Shown here one piece after another: positions 22,017 to 33,415 of a stretch of DNA of 64,000 nucleotides; within the stretch, counting starts at the first letter, position 1; the number at the start of each line of letters is the position of its first letter. The stretch is from contig OZ024894.1 of the NCBI GenBank assembly GCA_964017195.1, forward strand, positions 4,258,847-4,322,846. Direction: 5' to 3'. This DNA is from Siderastrea radians. Lineage: Eukaryota > Cnidaria > Anthozoa > Scleractinia > Rhizangiidae. The notes beneath the pieces are model-generated. The model did no database searches, was not told where the DNA came from, and was given only the letters and a program-made list of their open reading frames with translations. The position numbers were made by a program, and so were the translations under genes.

Positions 22017-25000
22017 TCACTTTCCTGTTAGCTTTTCATCCAACTGATACTCTTCATGGATCTTGTTATTCTCCCTTTTGTCTGTTGTGGGATCGGTGGT
22101 GTTATCATCTGCATCAGTAAAGGTATCGTCGGCAGTTTTACGGCGGCGCACTGTCAACCAGCAATATAGACACACTAAAGGAAGGCAAAGCACTCCAACT
22201 GAACCTCCAATAAAGGCAGCCTTTATTTCTGAGGAAAAAATAACAAAAGAGTCAATGGATACAATATTAGACTTTGGACTGCTGTCTGACTGACTGACTG
22301 ACTGACCGGCTAACTGACTGACCGATAGGCCGACTGATTGACCAACTGATCATGACTGACCCAGGGGGGTACTCCGGATTTCAAGTGACGGGGATGATCG
22401 AAGGATTTTTTTGGGTTTGAAATTTTTGATTCCGGGATATTTTTTTTTTTGAGTGGCTTGATTTAAGTAGGGATTTTTTGGGGTATTCAGAACAATCTGA
22501 AGATTGGTGGTAGTGCACTTATCCCGGGCACATTGTTCTGCGAATAAAGTACAACCAAACTTGTTCTTGCCCAGGTGGTCTTGTTTAGAGTTGTCACTCA
22601 TAATGTTGTTGTTGAAACAGAAGATGTTCTTGGGTGTCCCTAGTGTTGTTAGAATGACTACCAGATGAGGAAAAGATAAAGTCAACTGTTATGATGAATA
22701 TAAACAAACACAAACATTTAGTTTCTAGTGTTGTTGTTTTTTTTCGTGTTATATTATTTAATCCTTTCTGGAAATTTTGAAGGTTCGGAAATTCGGCATG
22801 AGATTTTTTTGGGGTTAATTTTTGTTCCAGGGATTTTTTTGGGTTTTGTTGGAAGCCCTAGGGATTTTTTTGGGTTTTGATTTTTGCCCCCATTCGATCA
22901 TCCCTGTCACTTGAAACTCGGAGTACAGTGAACGCCCGACTGACTCATTGCCAGCAGGTTAGTTCACTGACTGACTGACTGACTGACTGACTGACTGACT
23001 GACTGACTGTCTGACTGACTGATCGAATGACTGACTCACTGACTAGCTAAATAACTATACCCGATCGCTCCCTCCCCACCCCCAAGCGGCCGACCGCTAG
23101 AGAACTTCAATCCATCACTCGTAACTATAATCACAACTTACTTTTGTCGAATTTGCCTTTGTATTTGAGGTGGACTTCAGAGGTGTTTCCTGCCTTGATT
23201 ATAAAACTCATGTACTTTCCACTTGTCAACACCTCGTCAGGCTTTGTCGATCCACAAAAGCGTCCGAGGCTCTCACTTGACGAATTTCTACCGTCAAAAA
23301 ACTCAATATATTCACAACTACAACCTGGGCAATCTTTGAAGTGGAAGTCATTAATGAATTCAAATTCCCATATCCACATAGTTTTCGTCTTTCCAAACCA
23401 AGAGCACTCCTGTTCTTCGTTGAAAACCTTGTGCAGTTCTCCGCATCCAATGTCCCTAAACTTCTTTTTAAAACTTGAGCAGTCAGTGTCTCCCTCGAAC
23501 ACACGAGCGAGCGTGGGGCATTCTGAAAGAAAGGGAATGTGAAATTAATTGTCATTTTGCGCAGGTTTTAATCCAAGCTATTTAAACTACTCTATCTATA
23601 GCAAGCAAGTGCTTACTCTCGATCTGGTAAGTGGTTCGAGCCTCAGTCTCTGTACCATCGTGTTGCTTCTCTAGAAAAGAAAACCTGCTCCTCTTTATCT
23701 CTCTCTACCCCTGATAAAACGGGGTTCAGGCAAACGTTAAGGAAGGCTTAAATGCTTTTAAACAGGGTATTCCCGCGGAAATGTGGTTTACGCCTCAGCC
23801 GTGTGGACAGCCTGATGCCTTAGAGTGAGCCGTTTTGCAAGCAGCAGCTTGTAGGTGAGAGTATTGCAAGGTCATAACTTTCCTAGGCCTTGGCTTTCTC
23901 ATAGTGATACTGTAAAACTAGGATATAAATTACATCAGACCAATTGATCTCGAAAATAAGTCAATAACTGGGGGAGCTAGCAAAGGTAAAAAAGGAGTTG
24001 ATTGCATAGTTGTGCACCTGAATATATAGATAAGAAAAGTATTTGTTTTTTTAGTTTGGTTCGGGTACATAACGTGACTTTTAGAAACAAAATACAGAGC
24101 TCGTTAAACACGACCACAATGTCATTTCATGTACAAACTCAATCAAAACCTGCACACTATTCATCCTTTCTTACTCCTAAAGTCAAACATCCGGACACTA
24201 TAATGCGATAACAACCTTTGAATAAAATCGGCTAGTATGACCAAATGAAAACTGGCAGTGATTTCGAGTGGTTCTGTTTATCGTTTTTGCTGTTCCACAT
24301 AATATGCATTGTCGTCTTCGAGGCGGAAATTAGCAGGCATGCGTCTACTTGCCATGTAAAGTACTGCCTTTTGATAAAGGGTCTGAAGAGAGACGGTCAG
24401 GGCGGGTTTTGATGGAAACTTTTGGACCACATTGCCCGAACCGATCTGAGAAGTAGCCGTCAAACATGGATATCCATAATTACCATTGGTCTAAAAATTT
24501 CAATTTTTAAACTCTGATTATTCAGCCACCGGCTAAAAATTTCGTGAGATGGATTTTAAGTGAATTGGCGGTGGATGGATTTTAAGCGAATTTTCGGTGA
24601 ATTGGCGGAATGTTTGTCAGAGAGACGTGGATTTGACACACACTCCCTTCACAGCGGTCAAACGCACAACGCGTGCGCATTTCCCGCCAAAATTTTACAA
24701 AGGAAAATACAGACAAATGTCGAACGTTTCACTTTAACCGCAAAACAAAACGCCATTTCTGAAAACTTGAGCTTTTTAGGTCGAGTTTGTGTTTAAACCA
24801 CGAATTCACGTAGAAGCTGACGACTTGAGGACTTTGTTAAACTTTGATTCTAAAAACACCTGTAGCCTGCGTAAGTGCTACCGCCCTGGCGGATCTCCAC
24901 GTTCAACGAGGCTTACGGATGTTTTGACCATCCAACAGCCATCAATGATCAACGAACACAAAGCGCGGTGAAAAAAATAATTACGGCTTTGACTTTCTAG

Positions 25001-27641
25001 TTAAAGCGACTTAACCATTTTTCACATATAAAGCGCTGCAAGGACGCGTCCAATTTGCATAATTGCTGAGTTAATCTTTTTAAGCGCGAATGTAGAAGCT
25101 GAGGACTTGAGGAGTTTATTAAAACTGACATCCACAAGTTTGACCGGTGCGAAATTCGGTTTGTCCGCGCATTTTCTGCATCGTTTTCATACGAACTTCG
25201 CATTCGTAAACGTTTGAACTGATTCAAACTTTAAGGCTCTGAAAAAAAAAAAAAAAAAACAGAAGTGAAGTCACTTTTTGCGTTTGAGCGCTGTCGACCC
25301 ACTCCCATCCCCCTGTCTATCCATCTTTTTACAAAGAGCCATTTTAACGGTTTAGCCGAGTGTGTTGTTGCCTAGGGAAAGAAAAAATTAGCCTGCAATG
25401 TGTGCATGCATCTACTAGCGAGTAGAATGCTGACATTTTAAAGAGAGTGTGGACAGATCGAGAAGAAAAAAGCATAGAAGCGCATAAATGATGGGGGAAA
25501 GGCCCTTGAATTCCTGGTGACATATAATCTGCCGCATGAATAGCCGTGATTTTAAAACTATTATCCTTGAATTGGGATTTTCAAAATACTGTCGTGAAGT
25601 GTGATTTTATAACCATAAACGAAAATTTCGTGAGAGGGACTTATATTGAAATGGCCGTTTTACTTTCTTCCAATCGTGGACACGCCCTCTCTCCCATCAG
25701 CACTTTAAATCGATAGCAACAAACGGCTTTCATGGCTTTAAAATGAAAAGGTTAAATGAACATAAGAGACAAACACTTACTAGTAGTTTGCGCATAACGA
25801 GCACTGAATCCTCTCCCAGAGACGGATGAATCAGTCTTGAAGTAAACAAACAAGTACTCGTCAGAAGAAACAAGTCTGATTGGTTCCGTGCGATTTCCGC
25901 AGAATCGCCCAATCAGCGGGCTGACGAGGGATGATCCTTCTCTCACTTCAACATAATCACAGCTACAATCCCTGCACGACTGTAAACTGAAGACGTTAAA
26001 AGTAAGTTCAACCCTAGCTCCACTGTCGATAATCCACGCCTTACTGGCGTCGTTGGGATATGATGCAGGAAATCCTGTGCTGTTGAAGTTTCCACTTGCG
26101 GCCTTCAAGTATTCAGTGCCTTAGGATATGAAACAAGTCGCATTCTCAGTGGCAATACCTGAATTATTTATCACACCAGAAAAGTGGCTATTACAGCAGG
26201 TAAAAGAAAAGATTTAAATTCGGTTTCAAGCGCACATTTCCCTCACTGATTTGTGATCATGGTTACCAAGTCAGTAAAATAAATTGTCAGAATATAGCCT
26301 GCCCGTGGGCGGTTTGAGGGTGTTTTTATCGCGGAAAACTCGGAAGATCGCCAGCGCCATCGCTCTGGGGCAAGTGATCGCGAACTCTGCGTTTTCCGGG
26401 GTTTTACCACAATGAAAACACCCTCAAACCGCTTGCAAGCAGGCTAGTCAGAATATAGTGCATTCTGAATTTAAGCCTCCGATGGTTTGCACTTGTGGAC
26501 CCTTGTACGATAAGAAAAAAGTACAAACATAAGCACGAGAATAGTCGAACAAGTATCTTAGCAGCACTGTGAGTACATGACTGCAGTTGCTTTGTGCTTG
26601 TGGTCACCGACTTCAGATTATTGTTTTATTTGTTTCTTTGTTTGTTTTTTTCTGCACAAGGTGGTCTCATTCTTGCGCACAGCCAAGCGGTGATCATAAA
26701 CTAGTGATTGATTTGTAATAGCTATGAAAGCTGTGAGTCACCTTAAACTTGATTCTGCTTACTTAATCAGCCGATTCTGTTTTTCTTGTCCACGAGGAGG
26801 TATTCCCTACAGTGGGTGATACAGGAGGGCTCCCCCCGAAAAGGGTGCCTTTCTGCGCTAGCGGTATACGAAAGGGTAGGAAAAGTTCGTTGTTTGAGTA
26901 TCTTAAAGGGTCGCCTAAATATACCTTAAACTAAAAGAGGAAGCAGCTAAGTGTAAATACCAAGAAGGATTACAAAATTTTTTGGCAGAAATCACAACGT
27001 TATCGGTCCACGATCATCGATCCACAGCTGCAATTTTTTTTTTAATTTCTAAGGAACAAAAAGGTGCAATTTTTGTTCTAGATATATGGAAGGGCTACAC
27101 CGTTTCAACGAAAATTAGTATATTAAAGAGTAACGTTTTGGGCCTCGGGGCGGAGCCTCCCCGTACGAAACCTTCCCCGGGGTTCTTGTTCTCGTCCTAA
27201 TTAATAGCGTGACACCGGCATATACGCCGTAACCTACACGAATGGTTTTGTCACGCGATCGTAATATTACAATTCGCGACAAATAAATTGTAAATACACC
27301 CAAGAATGACGATAAAAATAGCAAAACAGCAGCAACACAAACTGCATGAAAAAAATACTCTAACCGGAGAGCGAAGACTGAGAAGCCAGCTAAGAATAAG
27401 GAAGAATATATGACAGTAAAAAAAGACTATGTAGAAGTGCATTTTGAATTGCAAACCACTTAACGAAATGCGAGTTTCCATAGAGTGGAAAAACAGCTAC
27501 AGCGACAACAAAATATAAATAAAATCAGATTTTCATTAAACTAACAGAGTTGTTAGTTCAATTTAACTCAAGAGTCAATAAGGTGTATACAAATGCCTAA
27601 AAGAGATACATACCCAGAGTAAGCGACAGAAACCAATACAT
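22017..27641 (-). CDS. Two-CUB single-pass receptor, tandem copy C (5 exons, defective microexon donor)
   Basis: Exons are 27641-27614 (short leader 'MYWFLSLTL'), 27496-27464 (33-nt microexon), 26119-25781 (CUB1), 23522-23142 (CUB2) and 22228-22017 (TM and tail). Joined, they give 330 residues. CUB1 and CUB2 match copies A and B ('CRDCSCDYVEVREG', 'GCGELHKVFNEEQECSW'). The TM exon reads 'AAFIGGSVGVLCLPLVCLYC' and the tail ends 'EEYQLDEKLTGK', like B. Two oddities: the ATG used by A and B is GTG here, so the first Met is eight codons inside the A/B leader; and the donor after the microexon is TT instead of GT (27463). Skipping the microexon keeps frame. Intron 3 is 2.26 kb against 243 bp in B. 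It could be a working receptor with a shorter leader or an early pseudogene. Confidence 0.75.
22275..22330. repeat. GACT microsatellite in CUB receptor C intron 4, left part
   Basis: This is a short GACT run. The array seems split by the foldback element at 22360-22930, with the remainder at 22966-23040. Confidence 0.7.
22360..22930. mobile_element. Foldback element with CCCAGGGGGGTACTC end, copy C intron 4
   Basis: The left end 'CCCAGGGGGGTACTCCGG' is followed by 'TTTCAAGTGACGGGGATGAT'; the inverse of this reappears at 22897-22926 ('CATCCCTGTCACTTGAAA', 'GGAGTAC'). Repeats of 'GGATTTTTTTGGG' fill it. The right terminal C-run is missing, so the end is degraded. Confidence 0.75.
22966..23040. 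repeat. GACT microsatellite in CUB receptor C intron 4, right part
   Basis: An almost perfect (GACT)n run, homologous in position to those in copies A and B. Confidence 0.8.
23523..25780. other. Enlarged intron 3 of CUB receptor C
   Basis: The homologous intron is 451 bp in A and 243 bp in B, so about 2 kb was gained here. Direct repeats inside include 'GAAGCTGACGACTTGAGGA' (24814) and a near copy at about 25094, and 'AAATTTCGTGAGA' at about 24537 and 25624. No coding domain was recognised. Confidence 0.55.
26295..26446. mobile_element. MITE of the TAGCCTGC family, 9-bp TSD
   Basis: Ends 'TAGCCTGCC' and 'GCAGGCTA' with 'GCGGTTTGAGGGTGTTTT' inverted near the right end. 'GTCAGAATA' is duplicated at 26286-26294 and 26447-26455. 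Copy B lacks it at the matching intron position (near 19440-19475), giving an empty-site comparison. Confidence 0.88.
26800..27200. mobile_element. Decayed element in CUB receptor C intron 2, shared with copy B
   Basis: 'CCCCGAAAAGGGTGCCTTT' near 26838 and 'CGGGGCGGAGCCTCCCCGTA' near 27147 match the element at 19735-19990 in copy B in the same order. Confidence 0.5.
27463..27464 (-). other. Mutated splice donor after CUB receptor C microexon
   Basis: Copies A and B read G|GTAAG or G|GTAAG-like at this junction; copy C reads G|TTAAG, with T on the minus strand at 27463. Using the nearby GT one base upstream would shift the frame into an early stop (TGA) in the CUB1 exon. Confidence 0.75.
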
Positions 27642-29552
27642 TGAAAAACAAATGAGATTCACAATAAACTGAAGGTCAAAAAAATATTTGAGGCTCTACG
27701 TTTCTGAGGCTCCAAGCACAAATACACTGTCATAATGAAAGGTCTCCTTTCAACTGATATGTTTCCACGAAATCATATATTGTGAATAATGTTCTGAACC
27801 ACTACGTGACTTCCTGCAACGTAATTCCGTGATCACCTCACCGGAAACGATTTTTGCTTTGAAAAATCTCATAACTTAACAAGACACATCTATCTATTTC
27901 AGATTATTTTCCGTACGTTGTTTCAAGCTAAGGATACACGTTTTAGCTTAAGCATTTACAGATCGACATCAGATGTCCAGCAAATATCGGACTTTGATGA
28001 CATGTGTTACACGACTGGAAATATCGACCAAAGCGTGACTCGTTATAAGTGTTTGATAACTTTGTCAAGACTTTGTCAAGGATCACCAATATGAAATCTG
28101 TCTCAGCAAAACTGTCAAAAATTAATTAGTAATTGAACCAGCCTGGTAAATAGACGAAGATAAAAAAGCGAACTTGATGCCAGTACTAATTCTATTGATG
28201 CCATTACTAATTCATCAAAAACTCATGTACAATGGGTAAAAACGTTTTTGTGACATTTTTAAAAGCTTGAGGGATAAAACATCAATTTCCAACATCACTG
28301 ACTGACATCGATTTTGACAACGATTTGACAGATATTGACTGTTATCAGTGCAATGTGAAAACTTAAGCTAATTTGTGCTATCCTGTTTCAACACCGTTGT
28401 AGATCGCCAATCCGTGCGGTTCTCACTCAACCAACACCTAACTAAGAGTGTATAGCCTACGTGACAAGCATTTCCGCACGTTCCTTTCTTTCCGCTTGTT
28501 GTCCGCGTGAAAATTGGAGCCAGGGCAAAACAAATGGGAGTAGGAGGGAGGGGAACCTTTTAGCTACAAAGCTGGTAAACGATATTGCAAAAACGAGGAG
28601 GCAAATTATTTCTGCACCCTACATTACCGACGTCCCCGCCGCATTTTAAAACAAATGCCACATTTTAATCGTAATTTTTTCAACACTGCCAATGTACTTA
28701 GTCACCGCCAGAGCGACAAGCAATCCAAGAGGTGAAGGAAAAAGGTGAATTTTATTGGACGACTATTGGAATCGCTCGAATTATTAAAATATGCTTCTTT
28801 GATTGATGGTTGTTTATTAGCGGAATACCACACCGCGCGGATCAGAAACCCCTTTCATGGGCGAACGGGTCCTAGTCAAAACCTTGGGTTTGCAGTCAAG
28901 TGTCTCCTTCTCCTTCCCTTCTGGCGTTTACCATGTTTCTTAACTCACCCCAACTCAGTTTCGTGTAGCCAAAAAGGGAGAGGTGCTTCGAACGTGCTGT
29001 AAAGCCTACGGAAAAGCTTGCTACGCAGGCTACCAAGTGGAAATTAACTGTTCTGAAACAATCAGCTGTCAAGCATCGACAATCGCTCATCCCAAATAAG
29101 AAAAGGTTAGCGAAGGGTAGCACTTCACTTCCATTGCAGAACCATCGGTTTTATGGAGCCACACAAACTAAATGCAACTTCACTTTATTCAGTCATTGTT
29201 CTGTATTCTATGTAACAACGCAATGCAAGATATCTGCCTAACCAAGCTGCTGGCATGCAAAAGAAAACAACTTTATGATTGGGAAAATGAATTTAACAAC
29301 ACCTTGGCTTAACTTTAAAATCACTGGTTCAATGCCATACAAGTCATCTGTTAACAGGTGAACACATTACAAGTTAGAGGTGTGAGAATCAATAATGTTA
29401 ATAAAACATGAAAACTAACATGGGGTTCAATTTATTGCAAGTCTTAGTTTAATCATAAGCACGGATTTTTGGAAAATAAAAGAAGAATTTGATAAACGCC
29501 GTTGGTTGGAGAAAACGTTCCAGACACACAGTGAACGACGACATGCAGGTGA
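27642..29552. other. Intergenic between CUB receptor C and TPMT-like gene
   Basis: It holds the putative promoter of copy C and the 3' region of the TPMT-like gene. No other supported gene was seen. Confidence 0.45.
27700..27880 (-). promoter_or_regulatory. Putative promoter of CUB receptor C
   Basis: Conserved with A and B: 'AAGGTCTCCTTTCAAC', 'ACTACGTGACTTCCTG' (shared with B) and 'CACCGGAAACG'. The role is inferred. Confidence 0.4.
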
Positions 29553-30265
29553 TTAATCTCCCTTGGGCTTAAGCAAATGGTAGTGCAAGTCGATAGGATA
29601 GCTGAAGGGAGAGTTTCGATCTTCCCCAAGTTTCTCTACCTCTAGTTTCTTTATAATAAAGTCCTCTCCGAATATTTCATTCCTTAACTCGTCAGGGATG
29701 CTTGCAGGCGGTCTGATACCTCGATCCATCTCATAATAGTGGCTTTCTAATAAGTGCCTTCCATCGGCAGCCAAAAGCGAGCGCATTTTTTTCGTGTATC
29801 TTTTGCCCCGGTTTCCGACTGCTGGCTGCATAGTAGACAGGGAACCACGGTCCCAAATTGCATCGAATCTCCCACCAACGTCTTCCTCTGTGAGAGCAAA
29901 TAAATCGCAGCAAAAATGGTTATCTGCTTCTCAACGCACTTGTAGACATCAACCAGATCGACAGCCGCAGCCAATTTAACCTTCTCTAGCGAAAACGTCA
30001 AGCTGTTTTCTTCAAAGAAACTCTCGATCCCCAGCTTTGCTACCTCTACACCAACAACACTGTGCCCTTGGTCAGCTAACCACAGCATATCGATAGATTT
30101 CCCACATAAAGGAACGAACACTCGCAGGTTCGACCTTCCACTAGTTAGCTCGTGAATATACTTTATGAGGAACTTGTTCACTGTATCTCGTTGCCATTCA
30201 ATGTCGTTGTTCTCCCACCGTTTCAGCCAATATTCAGCTGTTGTTGTTTCAGGTTGGTGAGACAT
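29553..30265 (-). pseudogene. TPMT: Thiopurine S-methyltransferase-like gene, intronless, one frameshift
   Basis: The N-terminal frame runs from ATG 30265 ('MSHQPETTTAEYWLKRW') through the SAM-binding segment 'VFVPLCGKSIDMLWLADQGH' and 'GVEVAKLGIESFF' to 'KQITIF'. It then shifts at a run of five T (plus-strand A at 29912-29916); adding one base would continue as 'CCDLFALTEEDVGGRFDAIW' and 'DRGSLSTMQP', through to the stop at 29553. With that base the length is about 237 residues, normal for TPMT. The enzyme transfers methyl from S-adenosylmethionine to aromatic or heterocyclic thiols in the cytosol. Lack of introns and the break suggest a retrocopy or pseudogene, but a homopolymer sequencing error would leave an intact gene. 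Two truncated duplicates of its 5' end lie upstream. Confidence 0.8.
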
Positions 30266-31189
30266 CTTGTCAGGCAAATGCAGTTTTTGAAACTGATGAG
30301 CTTGGTCATCGCCCCCGCTGTCAGGTTTATATCGGGATAAGCGTGCTTATGAGCACGGCTCAGTCCTTTGCTATTCTCTCCGTTGTCACTTTAGGGGCTT
30401 AACTGCCACGTTCTTTGGTTGCAATAGCTCAAGAGGGACTTTTAAAGGACTTGAGACTTGAGACTTCCGACTTTGATCATTGACAAATATCGAAGAATAA
30501 GAGTAAGAGCTATTTTTGTGAAGTGATGTGCAAGTTACATGTTGCTCTTGTTCTTTTCAGACTTAAGACTTCAGAAGTCCTCGAAAGCAAAAACTTCACC
30601 TTACGTTTTCTAAAAATAAAGTTACATATTTTGTAGTTTTATACTCATCATGTTTTATTTTCATTGAATACGACACGTCTTGGTACCATTCTCAAAAGAC
30701 CGACCACACTCGGGCTACTTGGGCACTTGGAGGGTAAAAGTGATAGAAACGAAAAAATGTTTTTTTGGCTTTAGACGTTTACATTTTAGTAGTTTCTTGG
30801 CGTTTGGAGCTGTTTTACTCAATTTAATGCCAACAGCAACCTGTTTCGGCGGTTTCCCACTTAAAATTGCATCTCACGAGGCTTATGGCGGCCAGTACCG
30901 GAATCAAAATTGGCAGAAACTTGTGGCTATCGGCTGAAGCTCCTGGTTGTGTTGTGAAATTGGACAAATGCCGTGAAACTGAAATACGACTAAAACTTCT
31001 GTTACTTTTGAGTCTACTCATAACAATTATAGCGAGATATTAGACAAAAATACTTAGAGGTTCTCGGCGGATATTTCAGAACTTCTTCGAGAAATTCCGG
31101 ACACCTATTTAGACCATTACAGGGGGGTAATAAACATATTTAGACCATTACAGGGGCTAATTAATATGCGCGAGATCATAGCCGAATTC

Positions 31190-31640
31190 CTTGTTCGACG
31201 TTCCACCAGTTAGCTGGTGAATAGGAACTTAAGGTTCACTGTATCTCGGTGCCATTCAATGTCATTGTTCTTCCACTGATTCTGCCAATATTCATCAGCT
31301 GTTGTCGTTTCGAATTCGTGAAACACCTTACCAGGCAAATGCAGGTTTTGGGATGAGCTTATATATATATAATCATTGCCTCCGTCGTCAGGTTTATGTA
31401 GGGATAAGCGTGCTTGTAAGCACGGCTCAATCCTTTGCCATCCTTGTCAAAGACAAAGGCTACGGAGGGACTAATGAGTGTTAATACTTGAGGCGTGCGA
31501 CTTTTTTTCACGAGAATTACCGAAGAATGAGAGAAAGAGCTATTTTTGTAAGGTGATGTGCAAGTTGGATGTTGCTCTTGTTCTTTTCAGATTACAGACT
31601 TCAGAAGTCCTCGAAATCTCTTTGACCACGTTCTTGTCAT
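31190..31640 (-). pseudogene. Duplicate TPMT 5' fragment, copy 2
   Basis: Shared with the TPMT 5' end are 'GTTCGACGTTCCACCAGTTA' (near 31195), 'TGTATCTCGGTGCCATTCAA', 'GGCAAATGCAG' and the upstream 'AAGCGTGCTTGTAAGCACGG'. The coding part is truncated after the first quarter and disrupted. Confidence 0.75.
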
Positions 31641-32104
31641 GTTAATTTGGACGGTGAAAGTGATGAATCAAAACGACAAAAAAAAAACCGTTTTCTAGGC
31701 TTTACCGTTAATTTCAGTAGTTTCTTGGTGTTTGGATCCGTTTTACTCAATTCAATGCCAACAGTAGTGTGCTGCAGCGGTTTCCCACTGAAAATTGCAT
31801 CCCATGAGGCTTATCGCAACCAGTACAGAAAAAAAGAGACAGAAGCTTGTGGGTATCGTCTGAAGCTCCTGGTTGAGTTGTGAAATGTGCCAAATGCCGC
31901 GAAACTGAAATACGATCACATATTAACTAAAACGTTTGTTACTTTTGGGTCAGAACTATAATACTCATAACAATTATAGCGAGATATTAGACCAAAATGT
32001 CTTCTTTTTGCGGAGATTTTAGAGATTTTTGGCGGATTTCCGGACACATATTTAGACCTACAGGGGGTCATTACAGAGGCAAATTATGCACTAGATCATT
32101 GCCG

Positions 32105-32600
32105 ACTGTTCTTGTTCGACGTTCCACCAGTTAGCTGGTGACTATACTTTATTAGGAACCATTCAAGTTCAATGTATGTCGGTGCCACTCAATGTCACTG
32201 TTTGTCCACCGTCTCTGTCAATTTTATTTATCAGCTATTGTCGTTTCGAATTCGTGAAACATCTTATCAAGCAAATGTAGTTTTTGGGATGACGTTAGTC
32301 ATCGCCTCCGTCGGTCAGGTTCATGATATTGGTTTAAGCGTGCTAAAGCGTGCTTGTGAGCACGTTTCAGTCCTTTGCTATTCTACCTGCTGTCAGTTTG
32401 CGGGCTTAGTTGCCACATTTGCAAATACAAAACCTGAGGAGGGGCTTGAGTCTTGAGACTTGAGACTTTCGGCTTGCGATCATGCACGTCAAATACCCAA
32501 GAGTAAGTTAGAGTAAGAGCTATCTTTGTAAGGTAAGGTGTAAGTTGGACATTGCCCATGTTCTTTTCAGACTTCAAACTTTGGCTTTAATTTCATTTTG
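32105..32600 (-). pseudogene. Duplicate TPMT 5' fragment, copy 3
   Basis: Starts again with 'GTTCGACGTTCCACCAGTTA' and carries diverged versions of the same blocks. It is more decayed than copy 2. Confidence 0.7.
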
Positions 32601-33415
32601 AGAAATTGTTATGGGATAGTAACAGGAGAGCCTTGAAAGCAAAACTTCACCGTACTTTTACTGAAAACGAAGTTACATTTTTCTGCATTTATACTCGTTT
32701 TCATTGTATGAAATGAAATCTGTTTGTACCCATCTCAAACGCTCAGTGGTCGAAAATGTTGACCAGAAGGCATAACATTCAGTACCTCCCCTATAAAAAT
32801 TCTTCAACCTCCCTTAGATGGACATCTCTCGTAAACGGGCGATGCTTAGTCCACAATCTGGGAGGTTCCGTTCGACTGTAGTTGCTTTAAAGATGCAGCG
32901 TGAATTCCTTGGCCGGAAGAGATCACAGGGCTTTCATGCCTGCCTGTACGACCCTCTGGGGTGCCGCAACTGAAACCTTTACTGACAATTCAATGTGAAC
33001 TCAAAGACCATTTGGGTCACGCTCGTGTCACATTATTTACTTCGTAGAAGAGGGTGAAAGTGACAGAAACGAACATAAAAATTAAATCTGAACTCTGTTA
33101 GTGGTGCTGTGTTAGAATAGAGGCAAACAGTCTACATCTTTCTAATCAAGGTTCAGAGAGCATCAAACAAAATCAGTGGCTTTGCATTGTGATTGCTGTT
33201 CAATTTGTGCCTGATCGTGAACTAGAAAGCAGATTACGTCAAATCAGTTAGATTCCATGTCTTTAAAAAAAGCTCGTTTCGCCAATTAATATATATTTTT
33301 CTTAGATTTTTTTCTTAGACTGTAGCCTGGGTACTTGCGTATTATAGTTGCTGCGCCCGTGTTGAGGAGTTTGAAGTGGAAATGCCGAATTTGAGTTCGC
33401 GTTTTGCGAAATAAC

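Larger units (their letters stand above)
30266..33415. repeat. Tandem array of TPMT upstream units
   Basis: The region upstream of TPMT repeats with a period of about 0.9-1.1 kb: 'AAGCGTGCTT', 'GTTGCTCTTGTTCTTTTCAG', 'GGTTTCCCACT' and 'AAAATTGCATC' recur in order. Units run about 30125-31190 and 31190-32110, with a third decaying after about 32600. Beyond about 32700 no feature was seen. Confidence 0.7.
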
